64,000 nt of DNA, taken from NCBI RefSeq assembly GCF_013363975.1, contig NZ_JABWGN010000009.1, positions 1-64,000 on the forward strand, read 5' to 3'. This DNA comes from Nonomuraea montanisoli. GTDB lineage: Bacteria > Actinomycetota > Actinomycetes > Streptosporangiales > Streptosporangiaceae. Under the pieces are notes generated by a model. The model saw nothing but the letters and a program-made list of their open reading frames with translations. It ran no database searches and was not told the DNA's origin. Shown piece after piece: positions 61,841-64,000 of this stretch. The number at the start of each line of letters is the position of its first letter. Position 1 is the stretch's first letter. The position numbers were made by a program, and so were the translations under genes.

Positions 61841-62883
61841 CCCGCGTACGGGTTGAGGGCGCGCAGCGCCTTGCGGGCGATGTCCACCACGTCGTGCTCG
61901 TTGTACGAGCGCGGCAGCGGCACCCCGATCCGCTCGAACAGGTCCTGGACCTCCTCGACCGTCGGCTCGTCGCTGAGCGGCACCTTCTTGTACTTCTCCA
62001 GCGGCACCCGGCGCGCCTGCTCGAAGCTGAGCCGCAGCTCGGTGTCGCAGTTCTCGTAGAAGAACGTGCCGGCCAGGGCGGTCATCGCCCGGTTGGGGTC
62101 CTCGACCGTCATGAGGAGGCGGGTCGCCGACAGGTCCCAGCGGAACGTCGTCATCGTGGCCGACAGCCCGACCCCGATGTCGAGCAGGCCGTAGCGCTGG
62201 CGGTACCAGAACGCCGCCAGGATCGTCGCGTACGACTCCTTCCTGACCCGGTCGGTCGTCCACGTCTCGCCCGTGCCGTCGGGCGCGTCCGACAAGGAGC
62301 GCCGGTAGTGGGCGTACGTCTCGCACACCTCGGCGTTCGTCGGGTCGACGATCTCGACCCGCACCGTGAGGTGCCGCTTGACGCGACGGGCCGCGGCGAC
62401 GCACTCGGGCAGGGTGACGGCCCGCAGGTAGGTGCCGGTGCCGCCCCTGAAGCTCCACCGGGTGGTGTCCTTGCGCGCCTCGGCGTGGGCCTGCGCGATC
62501 TCCTGGCGGCTGCCCAGCACCCGGACGAGCTGCAGCGCGTCCAGCGCCTTGCGGGTGCCGGTGACCAGGCCGTCGATCTCGTCCAGGCGGGCCAGCCGCG
62601 CGGGCAGGTCGGCGAGCGCGCCGGAGGTGATCGTCTCCTCGACGGGCGCCTGCCGGACGCGGTCGCGCAGCAGCGCGGTGGCCACGAGCGCGAGGATCAC
62701 CAGGGTGGCGGCGCTGACGAGCTGCTGCTGCACCTTGTCGCCCTCGGGGGGCTTGCCGAACATGTCGTCGGGCATGATGCCGAGCACGCCGACGACGACG
62801 GCGAGGACCAGGGCGATCGCGCCGTCGGCGTTCTGGGCCGCCCATGGCGCGACCCGGCTCCACACCGACCTGAACCGTGACAT
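61837..62883 (-). CDS. 2TM membrane protein of unknown function
   Basis: A 348-residue protein. Two N-terminal TM helices (about residues 20-38 and 53-72: GAIALVLAVVVGVLGIM and VSAATLVILALVATALL) are followed by a large soluble domain (about 80-345) with charged and aromatic segments such as YEN/CDTELRLSFEQ. This 2TM plus cytoplasmic domain layout is shared with some effector and sensor families, but no known family is identified. ATG 62883 precedes the first TM; the frame extends to 62979. It starts the coupled operon with the cupin and phosphatase genes. Confidence 0.65.
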   Translation of the reverse strand: MSRFRSVWSRVAPWAAQNADGAIALVLAVVVGVLGIMPDDMFGKPPEGDKVQQQLVSAATLVILALVATALLRDRVRQAPVEETITSGALADLPARLARLDEIDGLVTGTRKALDALQLVRVLGSRQEIAQAHAEARKDTTRWSFRGGTGTYLRAVTLPECVAAARRVKRHLTVRVEIVDPTNAEVCETYAHYRRSLSDAPDGTGETWTTDRVRKESYATILAAFWYRQRYGLLDIGVGLSATMTTFRWDLSATRLLMTVEDPNRAMTALAGTFFYENCDTELRLSFEQARRVPLEKYKKVPLSDEPTVEEVQDLFERIGVPLPRSYNEHDVVDIARKALRALNPYAG

Positions 62884-62974
62884 CGCTGGCCCCGCATCCG
62901 ACGATCGTTCAGTCCCCGAGCGCCATGGTAACGATCGCCCCAAGAGCGTGCCACCGCGCGGTGGATACCCTCGC

Positions 62975-63022
62975 CGCACGCCGGAGGGAGGGTGCCCTGG
63001 CTCCCTCCCTCCGGCGGGTGCG
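62975..63022 (-). terminator. Hairpin terminator after spo0M
   Basis: GCCGGAGGGAGGG (62980-62992) pairs with CCCTCCCTCCGGC (63003-63015), extended by CGCAC/GTGCG. It begins immediately after the spo0M stop at 63023. Confidence 0.85.
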
Positions 63023-63796
63023 TCAGAACCAGCCGCGGTGCCGCGCCATCTGCTCCAGGCCGTGGTGCAGGGCCGCGTCGGCCGTGCCGGGCCCGGTGTC
63101 GTAGCGGACCGTGAAGCGGTTGTAGGCGTCGTGGCTGGAGGTCAGGAAACCGCCCCGCTTGTCGGCCTCCAGGATGACGTCCATCTGCTGCGGTCCCGCG
63201 ATGAAGGTCAGCTCCAGCTCGTTGAAGTAGCGCCGCCACTGCCCGCCGGCGTGGTACTCGATCTCCTGGAAGAACGGCATCGTCGAGCCGTACAGCGTGC
63301 CCCGCTCCAGGTCGGCCTTCTTGAAGTGGAAGCCCATCCGGTCCAGGGCGCCGAGCAGGTGCTCCTGCGCCGGCAGCGGGTCGACGAACAGGGGGTCGAG
63401 GTCGCCCTTGTCGAGCGCGCCCGCCAGCGCCAGCTCGGTCTGCACGCCGAGCCGCATGCCGTGCAGCGGGTGCCCGCCGACGGCGCTGATCGGCGTCTCC
63501 CACGGGATCTGGATCTCGAACGGCTGGCTGTGCTGCGCCCCCGCGGCGAGCTGGAAGCCTCCCGCGACCTGCCGGCGCAGGAAGCTGTAGGTGGTCTTGT
63601 ACTCGTTGTCGCCGCTCTCCACCTCGACCACGGCGGTCAGGTCCAGGTGGATGCCCTCGACCTTGTAGTCGGAGCCGCCGCCCCGGAAGTTCACGACGCC
63701 GCGCAGCGGCTCTCCCGGGCGGACGGTGGTGCCGGACAGCACCGTGTCGACCTCGACGCTCGCGCCGAACGCGGCCATCAGCTTGCGGAACACCAT
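63023..63796 (-). CDS. Spo0M-family sporulation-control protein
   Basis: A 257-residue protein of the Spo0M (arrestin-like) family. SVEVDTVLSGTTVRPGEPLR near residues 13-32 and the long beta-sandwich with PWETPISAVGGHPLHGMRLG near residues 99-118 are typical. In Bacillus it affects sporulation; here it may act in development. It is the leftmost of the two genes at the window edge and is ended by the terminator at 62975-63022. Confidence 0.85.
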   Translation of the reverse strand: MVFRKLMAAFGASVEVDTVLSGTTVRPGEPLRGVVNFRGGGSDYKVEGIHLDLTAVVEVESGDNEYKTTYSFLRRQVAGGFQLAAGAQHSQPFEIQIPWETPISAVGGHPLHGMRLGVQTELALAGALDKGDLDPLFVDPLPAQEHLLGALDRMGFHFKKADLERGTLYGSTMPFFQEIEYHAGGQWRRYFNELELTFIAGPQQMDVILEADKRGGFLTSSHDAYNRFTVRYDTGPGTADAALHHGLEQMARHRGWF

Positions 63797-63832
63797 GGGG
63801 TTCTCTCCTCTGCGGTTCGGTTGCCGGTCGGG

Positions 63833-64000
63833 TCAGCGCCGGGCGGGCGGCGCGGAGCCGTTGGGTGCGGGCTGGCCCGACAGCCGGGGGAGGAACTGGG
63901 CCAGCAGCATCGTGGACAGGGCCGAGGAGTCGCCCGAGCCCTGCTGCGTGCGGACCACCAGCGGCTGCGGCGCGCTCTCGGCGAGCTTGGCGCCCACGTC
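63833..64000 (-). CDS. C-terminal end of a larger protein (partial)
   Basis: The last 55 codons run off the window. They read DVGAKLAESAPQPLVVRTQQ then SALSTMLLAQFLPRL and a Pro/Ala/Arg-rich tail. The family is not identifiable from this part. It lies upstream of spo0M and may share its transcript. Confidence 0.6.
   Translation of the reverse strand, partial: DVGAKLAESAPQPLVVRTQQGSGDSSALSTMLLAQFLPRLSGQPAPNGSAPPARR

Overview
This is a 64 kb stretch of very GC-rich chromosome from a filamentous actinobacterium. GTG and TTG starts are common, and the core genes (gltBD, pyk, dapD, an ANTAR regulator, a liv cluster, polA, rpsA, coaE) resemble those of Streptosporangiales such as Nonomuraea or Microbispora. 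The genus is an inference; no 16S rRNA is present.

Layout. (1) 0-13.3 kb is accessory metabolism: the tail of an IS481-type transposase, an MFS exporter, and three SDR oxidoreductases, each divergent from a regulator of a different family (MarR, HxlR, TetR). There is also an MBL hydrolase/LysR divergent pair and a leftward HxlR-CaiB-MaoC-thioesterase run that handles CoA esters. Several of the intergenic regions carry clear operator-like repeats. (2) 13.3-18 kb holds pyrophosphatase, an IS607-family element (tnpA collapsed to a remnant, tnpB intact with a structured right end), a 2H phosphoesterase and a branched-polyamine-synthase-like protein. (3) 18-30.4 kb holds glutamate synthase gltBD, a secreted GH16 glucanase, a P450, a subtilisin-like lipoprotein, a DUF2784 membrane protein and pyruvate kinase. 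(4) 30.4-41.2 kb holds dapD, a PPOX protein, an unusual 74-nt tRNA with a CAA anticodon, the ANTAR regulator pdtaR and a complete branched-chain amino-acid ABC transporter, plus a strongly structured intergenic element. (5) 41.2-50.2 kb holds polA, a polysaccharide deacetylase, rpsA, an epoxide hydrolase, a GNAT and coaE. (6) 50.2-64 kb is a signalling or defence-like zone: PadR, a RelA/SpoT-type HD protein with an altered active site, a Cys-rich pentapeptide protein, and a giant TIR / degenerate metallophosphoesterase / NACHT / pentapeptide / WD40 STAND protein. It continues with an NhaD-type permease, a lipoprotein, a compact 2TM protein-cupin-inositol phosphatase operon and Spo0M.

How the parts work together. 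gltBD supplies glutamate nitrogen, dapD makes lysine and cell-wall precursors, and the liv operon imports branched-chain amino acids; these are the housekeeping backbone. The strongest candidate for an undescribed system is the 1864-residue TIR-NACHT-WD40 protein. Its second domain looks like a metallophosphoesterase that has lost most of its metal ligands, so it may sense or scaffold rather than cut. Its neighbours include an HD alarmone-hydrolase relative with a substituted catalytic Glu and an uncharacterised membrane protein/cupin/inositol phosphatase operon. All functional statements come from reading motifs and known families; no database search was possible.
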